Assembly: GCA_031418215.1 (NCBI GenBank)
Contig: JANOXC010000174.1
Span: forward strand, 1-56,979
Length of the DNA stretch: 56,979 nt
Source of the DNA: JANOXC01 sp031418215
GTDB lineage: Bacteria; Bacteroidota; Bacteroidia; AKYH767-A; OLB10
Direction of reading: 5' to 3'
The position numbers were made by a program, and so were the translations under genes. The notes below the pieces were generated by a model. It searched no databases, was not told where the DNA came from, and was given only the letters and a program-made list of their open reading frames with translations. Positions within the stretch are counted from its first letter, which is position 1. Every line of letters starts with the position of its first letter. Shown in pieces: positions 9,101 through 17,054 of this stretch.

Positions 9101-9237
9101 TTACAGTTTTGCGCTTTAGTATTTAATGCAAACATTAGGTTGAAAAATAAAATAATAAAGCTAAATAAAAAGGCATACCTTAAACGACTCTTATTTAAAG
9201 TGCTGAGTGCTGAGTGCTGAGTGCTGAGTGCTGCCAT
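6127..9237 (-). CDS. Large secreted beta-helix protein with SprB repeat and T9SS tail
   Basis: Predicted cell-surface or secreted protein of 1036 residues from the ATG at 9237. After the start comes a short stretch encoded by a 7-bp tandem repeat (LSTQHSALST), then a signal peptide (LRYAFLFSFIILFFNLMF...KAQ). An SprB-type repeat follows (DGAIGLFVKGGQNPYTYQWNNGATT...SGLPAGTFTVTVTD). The middle ~500 residues are rich in short Asn-containing strands (ISNNNIYTTS, ISGNQIFGVG, RGNTWLDPS), the pattern of a right-handed parallel beta-helix. The C-terminus (LKPNPASDKVEIQFN...GLYVVKLKANN...LLIIK) is a T9SS sorting domain. A longer frame reaches a TTG at 9315 through a dispersed repeat and is not favoured. 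Ligand unknown; adhesion or glycan binding is only inferred. Confidence 0.82.
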   Translation of the reverse strand: MAALSTQHSALSTLNKSRLRYAFLFSFIILFFNLMFALNTKAQNCNLIVTWVIDDAGCDGIKDGAIGLFVKGGQNPYTYQWNNGATTRDISGLPAGTFTVTVTDAQSCSYTSPTLTIIDQQCCHEYPDLPPLSNQPNQFITGSWSLNHDLIIPAGYTVTFSACTLKINRGVQILLRTTAGIRLLNNSEFSACNKMWKGIYTEEGIQNLNSVIIIDHSSILDADKAIFVVQGYEISSKNSTFDNNIVGIETKFYPNFDGEDICDQLIVRGTNFIHSSPLKSPFVGQAPFKNKPFAGIIIRSFKLGGGCNYEIGNNSTLPNIFDSLNTGIQFINVQNPEVNNSKFTNISSENFYPGKFIGSAIYCSLDKAIHYNVQPLIVNPIIGQSPGNPTIKDCSIEIYTDHVGAQLSHLAMTGVNKGIHARNAGSLNSYSINNNYIAATSKGIELAYNYKATSINVSNNNIYTTSPSGMGIFVLENQSSIDKQLDISHNHVYCNGSQVGIGLLNINGVKTGDLKIRNNVIYSYSTLAKNFKGIKLERCSFNEISGNQIFGVGPTPPDAATLAKTHAMFFSLSSQNTINCNTVDNTSYGIGFYGELAETDFAGNEMNHHFEGLHIHTDAVIGPKTRRGNTWLDPSVYVYGGNGAVNLNTGVGGFNLPFNEFKYQLASTTNNVTYLPTTPGFNIGWFTPDPGPTFNCCPTCTAISNSDEITQLDISIASGDRITSEWPEESLNMAEMYLYKKLTDHPELLSVDPILQSFYNSHSNLAAGVLNNVADRISAIDAYTAYYNGLINLSASLVVSLSDSIGIIDSLSNATGNYAFYDAARNLLLTQVNTLTTNVININLQLNAFVNNAIIDANLVNGSIIPVELPEINGQAVNELYLQSLSTDFIEYSPSQVYQLFSIAQQCPYAGGPAVYMARAIYHDINDEWEYDDISTCLAQGIFRTTQSVEQLEMKKLVLKPNPASDKVEIQFNPEKNVEYGLEIFDNTGRYIKKITLPSDQPSYILNISELYSGLYVVKLKANNSVIDRTKLLIIK
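9199..9234. repeat. 7-bp tandem repeat (GTGCTGA), about five copies
   Basis: Near-perfect copies of a 7-bp unit lie between the ATG at 9237 and the signal peptide of the large T9SS gene. Because 7 is not a multiple of 3, gain or loss of a unit changes the reading frame. Confidence 0.85.
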
Positions 9238-9245
9238 CCTTCGCT

Positions 9246-9282
9246 TTTTGCTCCTCGCTTCGCCGTAGCTGCGCAGAGGCAA
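9246..9282. repeat. Dispersed 37-bp repeat, copy A
   Basis: Contains CCTCGCTTCGCCGTAGCT and matches 42,903-42,939 with about four differences. Read on the minus strand both copies encode LRSYGEAR, which produces false N-terminal extensions on the adjacent genes. Confidence 0.8.
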
Positions 9283-9340
9283 AGACGGATGGTAAAAAAG
9301 GCAGGGGAATTGCAATAGGGAATGTAACTTGTTTTTTCAT

Positions 9341-9915
9341 AAAATTTAGTTTAAAAAATGGTTTAAATAATATAGTGACCTAAAAACTAAAATACTCGAT
9401 ATGGTAAATGTATAACTATAAACCATTAGAAATACAATTTTTAGCATTTTATTATTTCAATCACAGAAAGTAAGTAGAAAGAGGTAAGTACTTAAAGGGA
9501 AAAAATGGGAAATAATACCTTTAACGACATATTCAACGTTTCTTCAATGTTTTCTCCTGCTGGATAAATTTTTTTTCATCCAACAGAAATAACAACGGCA
9601 TCCTTGCTACCAATCTTTTTATTGCTGCCTTTGGAAGTATTTAATCAAAGTATATTTAACTGCAAACGTCACAAAGAGCATTGCAAATTTCTAATGTTAA
9701 TCCTCCTTCCTCCTCATCGTGCTTTGCGCCATTTCCTTGGCGCACTCTGCGGTTTATACTTAATAATGAATAGAAGAATACAGAAAATGACAATAACCAC
9801 TTCTTTGACTGATAAGAATCATTCCGTCATCTTGTTGCATAAACAGATTTCCAACTTACATTTGTATTTATAAGCGTTTCTTAATCTTTTCTTATAATGA
9901 CTTAAACTTCCTGTC
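9341..9915. other. Intergenic region upstream of the stress protein
   Basis: AT-rich, with no convincing gene. An 89-codon frame at 9604-9873 reads through GTGCTTTGCGCC...GGCGCACTCTGCGG, a decayed CACAAAG/CTTTG-type repeat, and looks non-coding. A good promoter lies at 9835-9864. An ATG at 9340 on the minus strand (MKKQVTFPIAIP...) reads into the 7-bp repeat of the adhesin gene in another frame. Confidence 0.5.
9835..9864 (+). promoter_or_regulatory. Bacteroidota-type promoter of the universal stress gene
   Basis: TTG, a spacer of exactly 19 bases, then TACATTTG, matching the known TTTG-N19-TAnnTTTG consensus of the phylum. The start codon is 52 bases downstream. It is the best promoter match in the window. 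Confidence 0.75.
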
Positions 9916-10347
9916 ATGAAAAACATATTAGTTGCCATCGATTTTGAAGAAGAAACACAGGAGCTGATCAATAAAGCACTTGAATTTGCACAGAAACTGG
10001 GATCTAAAATCTGGTTGTTGCATATTGAGGCAATGAGTCCTGATTTTGTGGGCTATGAAGCAGGCCCACAATATATAAGGGATAACAGGGCTGAAGTGCT
10101 AAGAAAAGAACATCAACTCATCCAGAAATTTGCTGAGCAGTTAAAAGCTAAAAATGTGGATGCAGAAGGACTACTTGTTCAGGGCACTACCACAGCAACC
10201 ATATTAAAAGAATCAACCAAATTAAACATTGACCTGGTTATCATTGGCCATCACAAGCACAGCACTCTTTATAAAATTTTTGTGGATGATGTAGACTCTG
10301 AAATTATCAGTAATTCCAAGGTGCCGGTGTTGATTATTCCATTGTAG
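9916..10347 (+). CDS. Universal stress protein, UspA family
   Basis: Single-domain cytoplasmic protein of 143 residues. It has the family start (MKNILVAIDFEEETQELINKAL), a central strand (IWLLHIEA) and the end strand VPVLIIPL. The loop that usually carries the ATP-binding G-x2-G-x9-G-(S/T) signature instead reads GHHKHSTLYKIFVDDVDSE, so the later glycines are missing and this is probably a non-ATP-binding, UspA-like member. It appears to be monocistronic behind the promoter at 9835-9864. Such proteins respond to starvation or oxygen stress; the trigger here is not visible. Confidence 0.9.
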   Translation: MKNILVAIDFEEETQELINKALEFAQKLGSKIWLLHIEAMSPDFVGYEAGPQYIRDNRAEVLRKEHQLIQKFAEQLKAKNVDAEGLLVQGTTTATILKESTKLNIDLVIIGHHKHSTLYKIFVDDVDSEIISNSKVPVLIIPL

Positions 10348-10783
10348 TAATTTCCAGGCTTATCAGTTTTCTATAATATAGTGTTTTCAACTACTTTTTT
10401 TGCTTTGCAAATAACTATTTTTAATTAGTTGTATTTAGTTATATATATAGAAATATATTTCCATTTTATTAATAAGCAATGACTAAATACAAATATATTT
10501 AATAAATAATATCTATTTTTCCTTCTTTAAAGAAAGTAATATTTACTTTCGCCAGTCTACTAACCTACCTATTCTCGATTCATTCTTAAAATTAATTTTA
10601 TCAAATTTTTTCCTGCTTAATATAAACTGAAATGTAGTTCCTATTAAGTCAAATTTAATCAACATAAAAGCCATGACATGAATGGCTGTGCAATCGATTA
10701 ATATTTCATCAACATGATGAATATTAATAAATGCATTATCAAAACAGGTAAAGGTTAGCTGCAAATAATTTACTCAAAACTGC
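10348..10783. other. AT-rich intergenic region
   Basis: Very AT-rich, with runs such as TATATATATAG and a TTCTTTAAAGAA palindrome near 10,523. A TACTTTCG at 10,544-10,551 is one base off a -7 element for the gene at 10,784. A 73-codon minus-strand frame here has no family features and is not called. Confidence 0.4.
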
Positions 10784-12343
10784 ATGCTGATGAACAACAA
10801 CCTCTTCAAACAAAAAGCAAATAACTTTTGTATTTTCAATTTCCGCCAAATCACATTGAATTTGTTATTATTGACTGTTACAGTTTATACTGCCGCTGCG
10901 TCAGTGAGTAATTATGTTTTTAATTCCAGTTCGGGAAATTATTTACCCATCACAGGAAACATTTTATTCTTTGGAACATGGGACGATTCAAATTCCGCCT
11001 TACTTCCGCTCCCGTTTTTTTTTCACTACAATGACAATGATTTTACTTCTCTTAGCATTAGCAGCAATGGTTTTATCACACTTGGTGCTTTAACATCCAC
11101 TGTCTATTGCGGACTTCAGACAAGCGGACCCAATTCTATTGCGGCCTATGGAACAGATCTAATGGGTAATCCGGGATCAACTGTTGAATACGGCATAAGA
11201 GGCGCTGCGCCTTTTCAGCAATTCATTATACAATGGACAGATTGTGCACATTATCAATCTACCGTTGATCATTATTCATTTCAAATTATCCTCAATGAAA
11301 CTACTAATCTTATAGAGGTAGTTTATGGACCGTTTACTGCACAAACAACAATGGGCGACAACAATTGCACGGATGCGCTAACAGAATCGGGAAATGTTGG
11401 ATTAAAAGGTTTCAATGCGACTGATATTAATATCAGGAAGATCACCAATGGTATTAATGACTGGAATTCATCCTTACCCGGCAATGCTTTGAATGAAGTA
11501 TGTAACTTATCATCGGCAAACTTTCCAGCATCAGGTTTGACTTTTAGCTGGACTCCACAAGACATGTTTTTCAATTCATGTTCGACTGTTTTCATCAATG
11601 ATAGTAGCTCTGTTTGTCCAACTGCCACTAACAATGCCATTGCCCGTTTAAAGATTACAACAACCGGTCACCTGAATCCACTTTTTATTGACAGCATTAC
11701 ATTTTCCACACTAGGATTCACGAATACAAGCGTCAATTTATCAGAAGCCAATATATATATGACGGGAAACAGCGATCTGTTTTCAACTGCAACAAGATTT
11801 GGATTTACTTTTTCTGACCCTGATGGCATTCATGTTGTAACGGACCATGCCCCACTGCTTGAAGGAAATAATTATTTCTGGTTGGCCTATGACATTGCTG
11901 CAGGCGCCGGAATCAATGACACTATAACAGGTTGTTTTCTGACAATAACCGGTAACGGAACAATCAGAAATCGATCACTTTCCTCAAATTGCCCTTTAGG
12001 GTACCAGGTTATTACTTCACCAACATTAAACCTGAAGGTCTTTTTTGAAAGTTACTATGCTGGCAATAACAGTATGTTAGCCATCGTTGATCCCATCAAC
12101 TCCCCAACTGTTTTTGATACAATAACCGTTGAATTGCATCACACCTTCTACCCTTTTAATTTGGCCTATAAAACCAAGGGCATTATCAGTACTCATGGTA
12201 AAGGACAATTTTCCTATCCAAGCTCAGTTTTATCTCAAAGTTTTTACCTGGCGATTAGGTGCCGCAACAGTGTTGAAACATGGAGTAAGAATCCAGTGTT
12301 ATTTGATTCAACAATAATCAACGTTGATTTTTCGACTCCGTAG
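10784..12343 (+). CDS. Secreted protein with sialidase N-terminal-like domain, function unknown
   Basis: 519 residues. A long N-terminal region (MLMNNNLFKQK...) leads to a hydrophobic signal segment (LNLLLLTVTVYTAAA). The first half (FTSLSISSNGFITLG...PFQQFIIQWTDC...) resembles extracellular beta-sandwich domains that open many Bacteroidota secreted proteins. The second half (CPTATNNAIARLKITTTGHLNPLFIDSITF...GNNYFWLAYDIAAGA) resembles the N-terminal domain attached to BNR-repeat sialidases, but no BNR repeats or catalytic residues follow. There is no recognisable T9SS tail, so either export is by another route or the gene has lost its C-terminus. It converges with the glycan operon, with 15 bases between the stops. 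Confidence 0.7.
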   Translation: MLMNNNLFKQKANNFCIFNFRQITLNLLLLTVTVYTAAASVSNYVFNSSSGNYLPITGNILFFGTWDDSNSALLPLPFFFHYNDNDFTSLSISSNGFITLGALTSTVYCGLQTSGPNSIAAYGTDLMGNPGSTVEYGIRGAAPFQQFIIQWTDCAHYQSTVDHYSFQIILNETTNLIEVVYGPFTAQTTMGDNNCTDALTESGNVGLKGFNATDINIRKITNGINDWNSSLPGNALNEVCNLSSANFPASGLTFSWTPQDMFFNSCSTVFINDSSSVCPTATNNAIARLKITTTGHLNPLFIDSITFSTLGFTNTSVNLSEANIYMTGNSDLFSTATRFGFTFSDPDGIHVVTDHAPLLEGNNYFWLAYDIAAGAGINDTITGCFLTITGNGTIRNRSLSSNCPLGYQVITSPTLNLKVFFESYYAGNNSMLAIVDPINSPTVFDTITVELHHTFYPFNLAYKTKGIISTHGKGQFSYPSSVLSQSFYLAIRCRNSVETWSKNPVLFDSTIINVDFSTP

Positions 12344-12358
12344 AACTAAAAAGTAACG

Positions 12359-13528
12359 TTATTCAAAAACTGATCTAAGCAAGTGATCTAATACTTTATC
12401 TGAATTAAAATATTCTTCCGCTATATTTTTCGCTGCCTGGCAATGCCTTTTGTAATCCTGGTTAATGGTAATGAAGGCTGCTAATGCTTCATCCATTGTT
12501 GTAAAAGAAATTAACCCTTCCCCTGTCTTCATAAACTTTGAAAATCCTGTATCCTGAATTATTACAGGAAGTCCGCATGCCAGGTAGCAAGTGCTCCTTT
12601 CACTGAACCATCCACTTCGGCTGCTTACATATCCATGCTTAGCAATACTCCATTCTCCTTTTGATTGTTGAATATACTTCTTATAAGATTCCGGAGTCCT
12701 GGTGACGGTTAATGGGTTAGTGAGCAACCATCCATACTTCAGCAGTTTTTCTTTTGGTGCTGTTTCGTTGCCGATAGCTAATTCAATCGAATCAGGAACA
12801 ATAGACGGTAAATTAAGATAGGGTTCAAAGGATGCTGATTTCATTCTGAAATGCTTTCCATTATATTCCACTTCCTTATAACTGTCCCATTGCATCACGG
12901 TTGTCCATGGTCCATTGATCTTTTTAGGCGCACTCTGCCAAACATCCATCACAACCGGTTGCCTGGTCGGTTTCCAGGGAAAAGAATCATCGGGTATGCT
13001 ACAATCCGCCTCATCAAAGTTTTCACCAAAAGTAAAAAACCGATTATGCTTTTCAGCAAGTATTGACGCAGTAGCATTTGTAAGGTGACGGATTTGTGTA
13101 AACACAGGGTCTGTATCTATTAAGACTCTTAAAGGAATTTTTTGAAAATATTCCCGCATAGGATTGATGCCTGACAGATTTAAAAATACTTCAGCTGAAT
13201 CACAGAATTTTTTAACAGTTTCATTGGTCTGCCCTAACCAATTTTTTGTATGTGCATTGTAATATGCCCAATTATTCCCAAGTTCATATTTAGAAAATAT
13301 ATTTTCAATAAATCTAATTCCATATTCAGGATTAGTAGACAAATCATTTGTTTCCGGGTTATAACAGGAAGCATAATCATTGCTGTCCTCAACGAACAAT
13401 ACTTCATGCCCGAGTCGTTTTAAACCCAATATATATTGAAAGTGATGCCAAACCAAACCGCCCAATGGGCCACCAACAATATATCCTGCAACAACAATAC
13501 GTAATGCGCTAGCCTTGCCGGATTTCAT
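12359..13528 (-). CDS. Glycosyltransferase-like protein (paralogue 1), last gene of the glycan operon
   Basis: 389 residues, cytoplasmic. The N-terminus (RIVVAGYIVGGPLGGLVWHH...GHEVLFVED) fits the first Rossmann fold of a GT-B enzyme. Other marks are IDTDP (137-141), FTFGEN (165-170), PTRQP (187-191) and a C-terminal nucleotide-sugar region (SGWFSERSTCYLACGLPVIIQDTGF). It shares all of these with the protein at 14849-16042, although the two are well diverged. The sugar donor and acceptor are unknown. It is separated by 38 bases from the upstream acyltransferase gene. Family membership rests on pattern only, so a related CgeB-like fold remains possible. Confidence 0.75.
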   Translation of the reverse strand: MKSGKASALRIVVAGYIVGGPLGGLVWHHFQYILGLKRLGHEVLFVEDSNDYASCYNPETNDLSTNPEYGIRFIENIFSKYELGNNWAYYNAHTKNWLGQTNETVKKFCDSAEVFLNLSGINPMREYFQKIPLRVLIDTDPVFTQIRHLTNATASILAEKHNRFFTFGENFDEADCSIPDDSFPWKPTRQPVVMDVWQSAPKKINGPWTTVMQWDSYKEVEYNGKHFRMKSASFEPYLNLPSIVPDSIELAIGNETAPKEKLLKYGWLLTNPLTVTRTPESYKKYIQQSKGEWSIAKHGYVSSRSGWFSERSTCYLACGLPVIIQDTGFSKFMKTGEGLISFTTMDEALAAFITINQDYKRHCQAAKNIAEEYFNSDKVLDHLLRSVFE

Positions 13529-13566
13529 CTTAATAGAATTATATATTTAAATGGATTACTAAATTA

Positions 13567-14241
13567 TCATTTGCGCAACAAACATTCCTTCATTGCTGCT
13601 GCTTTCACCTCTTCCGTATCATCAGGTTGCAGCTGACGTATAATTTTTAACGGATTACCTGTTACAATTGTATAAGCAGGTACATCTTCAGTAACAATTG
13701 ACTTACTCCCTACGATACAACCTTTTCCCAGACTTACACCGGGCATAATAACGGCATCAAATCCAACCCATACATTATCTTCAATAATTACAGGCGATGT
13801 TGTTTCACCAAATGGTAAGGATCTGAAATGATCCAATGCACATGCCTGCAAAATTTTTCTTCGTTGTTCTACATTTAGCTTTTCAACCTTTATCCAGCTG
13901 TCTGTTATTACAGACCCCCAGGCAAACATACAATGATTCCCTACCTTGATGTTCTCATTGCAAATAAAAAGCGAACCATTAAGGATACTGTAGTCGCCTA
14001 TTTCTATTCTTCCCTTACTTCCTGCAACAAAAGATGCTCTGTCATAACAACCGCTTCCCTTACCAATTGTCATCGCAAAGGGGAACGATGAATGAAATGC
14101 GGCGAAGCCATAGGAAGTATCTATATAAACATCTTCAGAAAGAATTACATTTTCAGGAATACCATTTTTAAACCAATCATTTTCAATATATGATTTTCCA
14201 TCCGCGGACTTTCTTCCCTTTTGTGTGATATTTTTTCTCAT
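13567..14241 (-). CDS. Left-handed beta-helix (hexapeptide) acyltransferase 1
   Basis: 224 residues. Hexapeptide-repeat turns (IGKGSGCYDRASFVAG, IEIGDYSILNGSLFIC, VIIEDNVWVGFDAVIMPGVSLGKGCIVGSKSIVTEDVPAYTIVTGNPLK) match trimeric acetyl- or acyltransferases of the LbH fold. The typical terminal motif, 'V...NPxK', is present. The start ATG overlaps the stop of the preceding acyltransferase gene by four bases (ATGA), so the two are translationally coupled. It probably acylates a sugar of the exported glycan; the acyl group and position are not readable from sequence. Confidence 0.85.
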   Translation of the reverse strand: MRKNITQKGRKSADGKSYIENDWFKNGIPENVILSEDVYIDTSYGFAAFHSSFPFAMTIGKGSGCYDRASFVAGSKGRIEIGDYSILNGSLFICNENIKVGNHCMFAWGSVITDSWIKVEKLNVEQRRKILQACALDHFRSLPFGETTSPVIIEDNVWVGFDAVIMPGVSLGKGCIVGSKSIVTEDVPAYTIVTGNPLKIIRQLQPDDTEEVKAAAMKECLLRK

Positions 14242-14840
14242 AAAGCAACTTCAACTTTCTTCGCCGGATTTCCTGCAACCACTGAACCTGCTTCAACATT
14301 TTCAATTACAAATGATCCAGGTTGAATAATTGCTCCTGCACCTATATGAACTCCTTTTAAAATAGTGGCATTATATCCAATCCATACATCATCCTCTATA
14401 ACCACTGGTAATACTTTAATAGCCGGCCTTTTCTTACGATCACCCTGTGGCGATAAAGCAATGGTATCAGCAAGCCTCAAGGCTGGATCAACAGGATGAA
14501 AATCAGAATCAGCGATAGTAACTCCTCCTGCAATAAAAACATGATTGCCAATACTGATTCTTTCCGAACAAACCAATGCTGCATTGGCAATATAACAGAA
14601 GTTACCAATTTCTATAATTGCATTTTCCTCTGCTGCAATGGAAGTTCTCCATAATGTCACATTACTCCCAATTCTCAATCCAATGGGCCTAACAGAGTAA
14701 AAATTCTTAAAACAGAATGCAGAATCAATAACGGTATTTTCTCCGACTTCAATATTTTTCGGAATTACCCCATTGTACCAATCACCGAATAACTGCTTTC
14801 CTGGTTCAAGTAAATAAAAATTATTTTTCGCTGTTATCAT
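14238..14840 (-). CDS. Left-handed beta-helix (hexapeptide) acyltransferase 2
   Basis: 200 residues with clear hexapeptide repeats: IGSNVTLWRTSIAAEENAI, IEIGNFCYIANAALVC, IGNHVFIAGGVTIADSD, VVIEDDVWIGYNATILKGVHIGAGAIIQ and the end VVAGNPAKKV. The HxVD segment (SDFHPVDP) resembles the catalytic-His loop of WbbJ/maltose acetyltransferase-type enzymes. It overlaps its downstream partner by four bases and starts eight bases after the upstream glycosyltransferase gene. Role in decorating the same glycan is inferred from the operon. Confidence 0.87.
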   Translation of the reverse strand: MITAKNNFYLLEPGKQLFGDWYNGVIPKNIEVGENTVIDSAFCFKNFYSVRPIGLRIGSNVTLWRTSIAAEENAIIEIGNFCYIANAALVCSERISIGNHVFIAGGVTIADSDFHPVDPALRLADTIALSPQGDRKKRPAIKVLPVVIEDDVWIGYNATILKGVHIGAGAIIQPGSFVIENVEAGSVVAGNPAKKVEVAL

Positions 14841-14848
14841 ACTGCTGA

Positions 14849-16042
14849 TTATTTTGCCACCTTTTGTAATAAATGCGATAATACTTTTCCACTTTCAAAA
14901 TATTCTTCTGCAATTGCGCGAGCAGCATTTATATGGTGTGATTTATTTTTTAAAACTGTTTTAACAGCTTCAACGGCTTCATCAAGTGTTTGAAATGCAA
15001 ATAGTCCATTGCCTGAGGGTATAAACTTCGACCATCCCGTCTCCTGTGTAATTACTGGTCGCCCGGAAGCCAAATAACAAGCAGACCTGCATGAAAACCA
15101 ACCGGTATTAGCCTTTACATAAGTCTCCTTGGCAACAGAAAATTCACCAAACGATTGCTCAATAAATTGCCTGTAGCTCAACCAATCATTTGCAACATCT
15201 TCAGGGCTTAATAATTTCCATCCTAACTTCTCTATTGTCATTCTTTGTCTATCACCCTCTGCATCATTTATTTTATTCATTACCATTGAAAACTGAACAT
15301 CACTAAATTGCTGGGGTAACTTTTTTATCTTTTCAAATTCAACATCCTTTTGACCCCATTCCTGATCATTATAAAAAAGTTTTTTTCCTGCTGTCCAATT
15401 CATTACTGTACCAAACATGATAGTTGCTTGCTGCGATTGCTGCTTTACAGTCCATTGATTCATGCAAAGCGGCTGACGCGTAGTATTCCATTTCAAACCA
15501 TGTGTTGGAATAAGGCAATCCTCTGAACCTATATTTTCACCAAAAGTAAAGAGATAATTATGGTCTTGTATCATCTGTTCTAATCCAGGTTCACCCGGTG
15601 TAAACATTTGTTTCGAACCATATTGTATTTGCGTAAACATCGGGTCAGTATCAATTAAAATGCGTTTAGGAATTCTTTTATACTCCTCACGCATGTATGT
15701 TGAACAGGAAAGATTAATAAATATATCTGCTGTAGTGCAGATTTCCTTAAACGCGCTTTCGCTAAGTCCAAAATATTTACCGGATGCTTCATCACGATAT
15801 GCCCAATGATTCTTAAATCCAAAATAATCCATTACAGCATTAAGATGCTCAACAGTAGAACTGCAATCGTTCCAATTTACCCCTTCTTTATGGTATACTG
15901 GATAAAGCCTTGTGTCTTCTATGTAATAAACTTCGTGGCCCATTAATGAAAATCCAAGAGGGTATTGCATATAGTCCCAAGTAACACCACCGGCGGGGAA
16001 ACAACCAACAAAACCACCAACAATAATTCGCAGCTTCTCCAT
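14849..16042 (-). CDS. Glycosyltransferase-like protein (paralogue 2)
   Basis: 397 residues, homologous to the protein at 12359-13528 throughout: RIIVGGFVGCFPAGGVTWDYMQYPLGFSLMGHEVYYIEDT, an IDTDPMFTQIQ motif, FTFGENIG, NTTRQP, and the C-terminal TGWFSCRSACYLASGRPVITQETGW. The start codon is three bases after the stop of the GNAT gene upstream (TAG GAG ATG), so they are likely coupled. Two related but diverged transferases in one operon suggest two successive, similar sugar additions. Confidence 0.77.
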   Translation of the reverse strand: MEKLRIIVGGFVGCFPAGGVTWDYMQYPLGFSLMGHEVYYIEDTRLYPVYHKEGVNWNDCSSTVEHLNAVMDYFGFKNHWAYRDEASGKYFGLSESAFKEICTTADIFINLSCSTYMREEYKRIPKRILIDTDPMFTQIQYGSKQMFTPGEPGLEQMIQDHNYLFTFGENIGSEDCLIPTHGLKWNTTRQPLCMNQWTVKQQSQQATIMFGTVMNWTAGKKLFYNDQEWGQKDVEFEKIKKLPQQFSDVQFSMVMNKINDAEGDRQRMTIEKLGWKLLSPEDVANDWLSYRQFIEQSFGEFSVAKETYVKANTGWFSCRSACYLASGRPVITQETGWSKFIPSGNGLFAFQTLDEAVEAVKTVLKNKSHHINAARAIAEEYFESGKVLSHLLQKVAK

Positions 16043-16045
16043 CTC

Positions 16046-17041
16046 CTAGTCGTTGGCACTAACATACCAGTTAGCTGGTAAAACATTGCTTTTATCAAAT
16101 CCATTTTTACTTAGGATATGAACAACCATGGTAAACTGATAATTCTCCTGTTGAAAACCCATTTTTTTTACAATGGCTTCGATTGGCTGAGTTGCCAGTA
16201 CTCCAATTTTATTTAAACGTTCCTCACCTGCTGAACTCATATTATTTTTAACTTGTATGATGTTACAAGCTGCAGCTAAAGTATCAGAAAGGCTTTCATT
16301 TGCATCTTTTGTCACTATATCGCAGATTAGCCATTGATGATCATTTTTTTTATATACCAAAGCAAACAGTCCAATCATTTCACTTTTGTTGTTTATGGCA
16401 ATAACCTTATAATCTCCATGACTTGTTTTAAACGGCAACGACTTGCTATCTCGGATCATTGCCGAAGTGTAAACATGCCTGGCATGCTGCCACAGCCCAT
16501 CAATTTCCTTATCTGCGGCGCTTATTTCTTTATAGCTGATATAATCCGGAAGTTCGTAATTTTTATCCAAAGGAAGTACACGACTAAATAAAGGAAAGTT
16601 ATGTGTCATGAGAAATGGAAAAGCCTTTACTATACGCGCCCACCTTGGATCCGGCACCATATATATAAGTGAAACACCTTGCCTTATTAGTTCTTTAGTC
16701 GCCTTTTTGTATAAATTTAAAATAGGGTGCTTGCCGGTCAATAAGGAAGCAATGCCAAAGGTTGTTTGCAATGATTCATGAATAATGGGTGCATATGGCC
16801 TGCAAGCTTTTACTTCCATGCCATTTACAACAGCATTAACGGGAATAAATACAAATTGACCGATGATCTTGTCAGATCCACTGTCAATTGCAATTGAAAC
16901 AACAGAATTCCCATATGGGCTGCTATCAAATCTTCTTTTCCATTCATTGCCATCAATAACATCCCAGCCGGAATTTTCATTCCAGAATGCAGCTAATGCA
17001 TCATAATCATTTCCATCTGCCATCCTGTAAAAAATTTCCAT
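16046..17041 (-). CDS. GNAT-like acyltransferase (paralogue 1) of the glycan operon
   Basis: 331 residues. The N-terminal ~150 residues (MEIFYRMADGNDYDALAAFWNENSGW...KIIGQFVFIPVNAVVNGMEVKACRPYAPIIHE) fit a GNAT fold, and a second half with strands such as YKVIAINNKSEMIGLFALVYKK looks like a degenerate second GNAT unit. The C-terminus ends LPANWYVSAND, a short W-containing tail comparable to LLRDWFIMPDE in its neighbour. It is a paralogue of the gene at 17055-18026, 13 bases away. Probably N- or O-acylates a sugar intermediate; the substrate is unknown. Confidence 0.7.
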   Translation of the reverse strand: MEIFYRMADGNDYDALAAFWNENSGWDVIDGNEWKRRFDSSPYGNSVVSIAIDSGSDKIIGQFVFIPVNAVVNGMEVKACRPYAPIIHESLQTTFGIASLLTGKHPILNLYKKATKELIRQGVSLIYMVPDPRWARIVKAFPFLMTHNFPLFSRVLPLDKNYELPDYISYKEISAADKEIDGLWQHARHVYTSAMIRDSKSLPFKTSHGDYKVIAINNKSEMIGLFALVYKKNDHQWLICDIVTKDANESLSDTLAAACNIIQVKNNMSSAGEERLNKIGVLATQPIEAIVKKMGFQQENYQFTMVVHILSKNGFDKSNVLPANWYVSAND

Positions 17042-17054
17042 ATTCTATAGCTAT

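Noticed and set aside
9199..9234. CRISPR-like array
   Set aside because: Units are 7 bp with no spacers; the 8-bp GGAGGCAA and GTGAATA arrays are also plain tandem repeats.
9604..9873. 89-codon plus-strand frame as a gene
   Set aside because: Reads through CACAAAG-type repeat sequence, has no domain or ribosome site, and overlaps the promoter region of the stress protein gene.
10543..10764. 73-codon minus-strand frame as a gene
   Set aside because: No recognisable features, very AT-rich, and no conserved family pattern.
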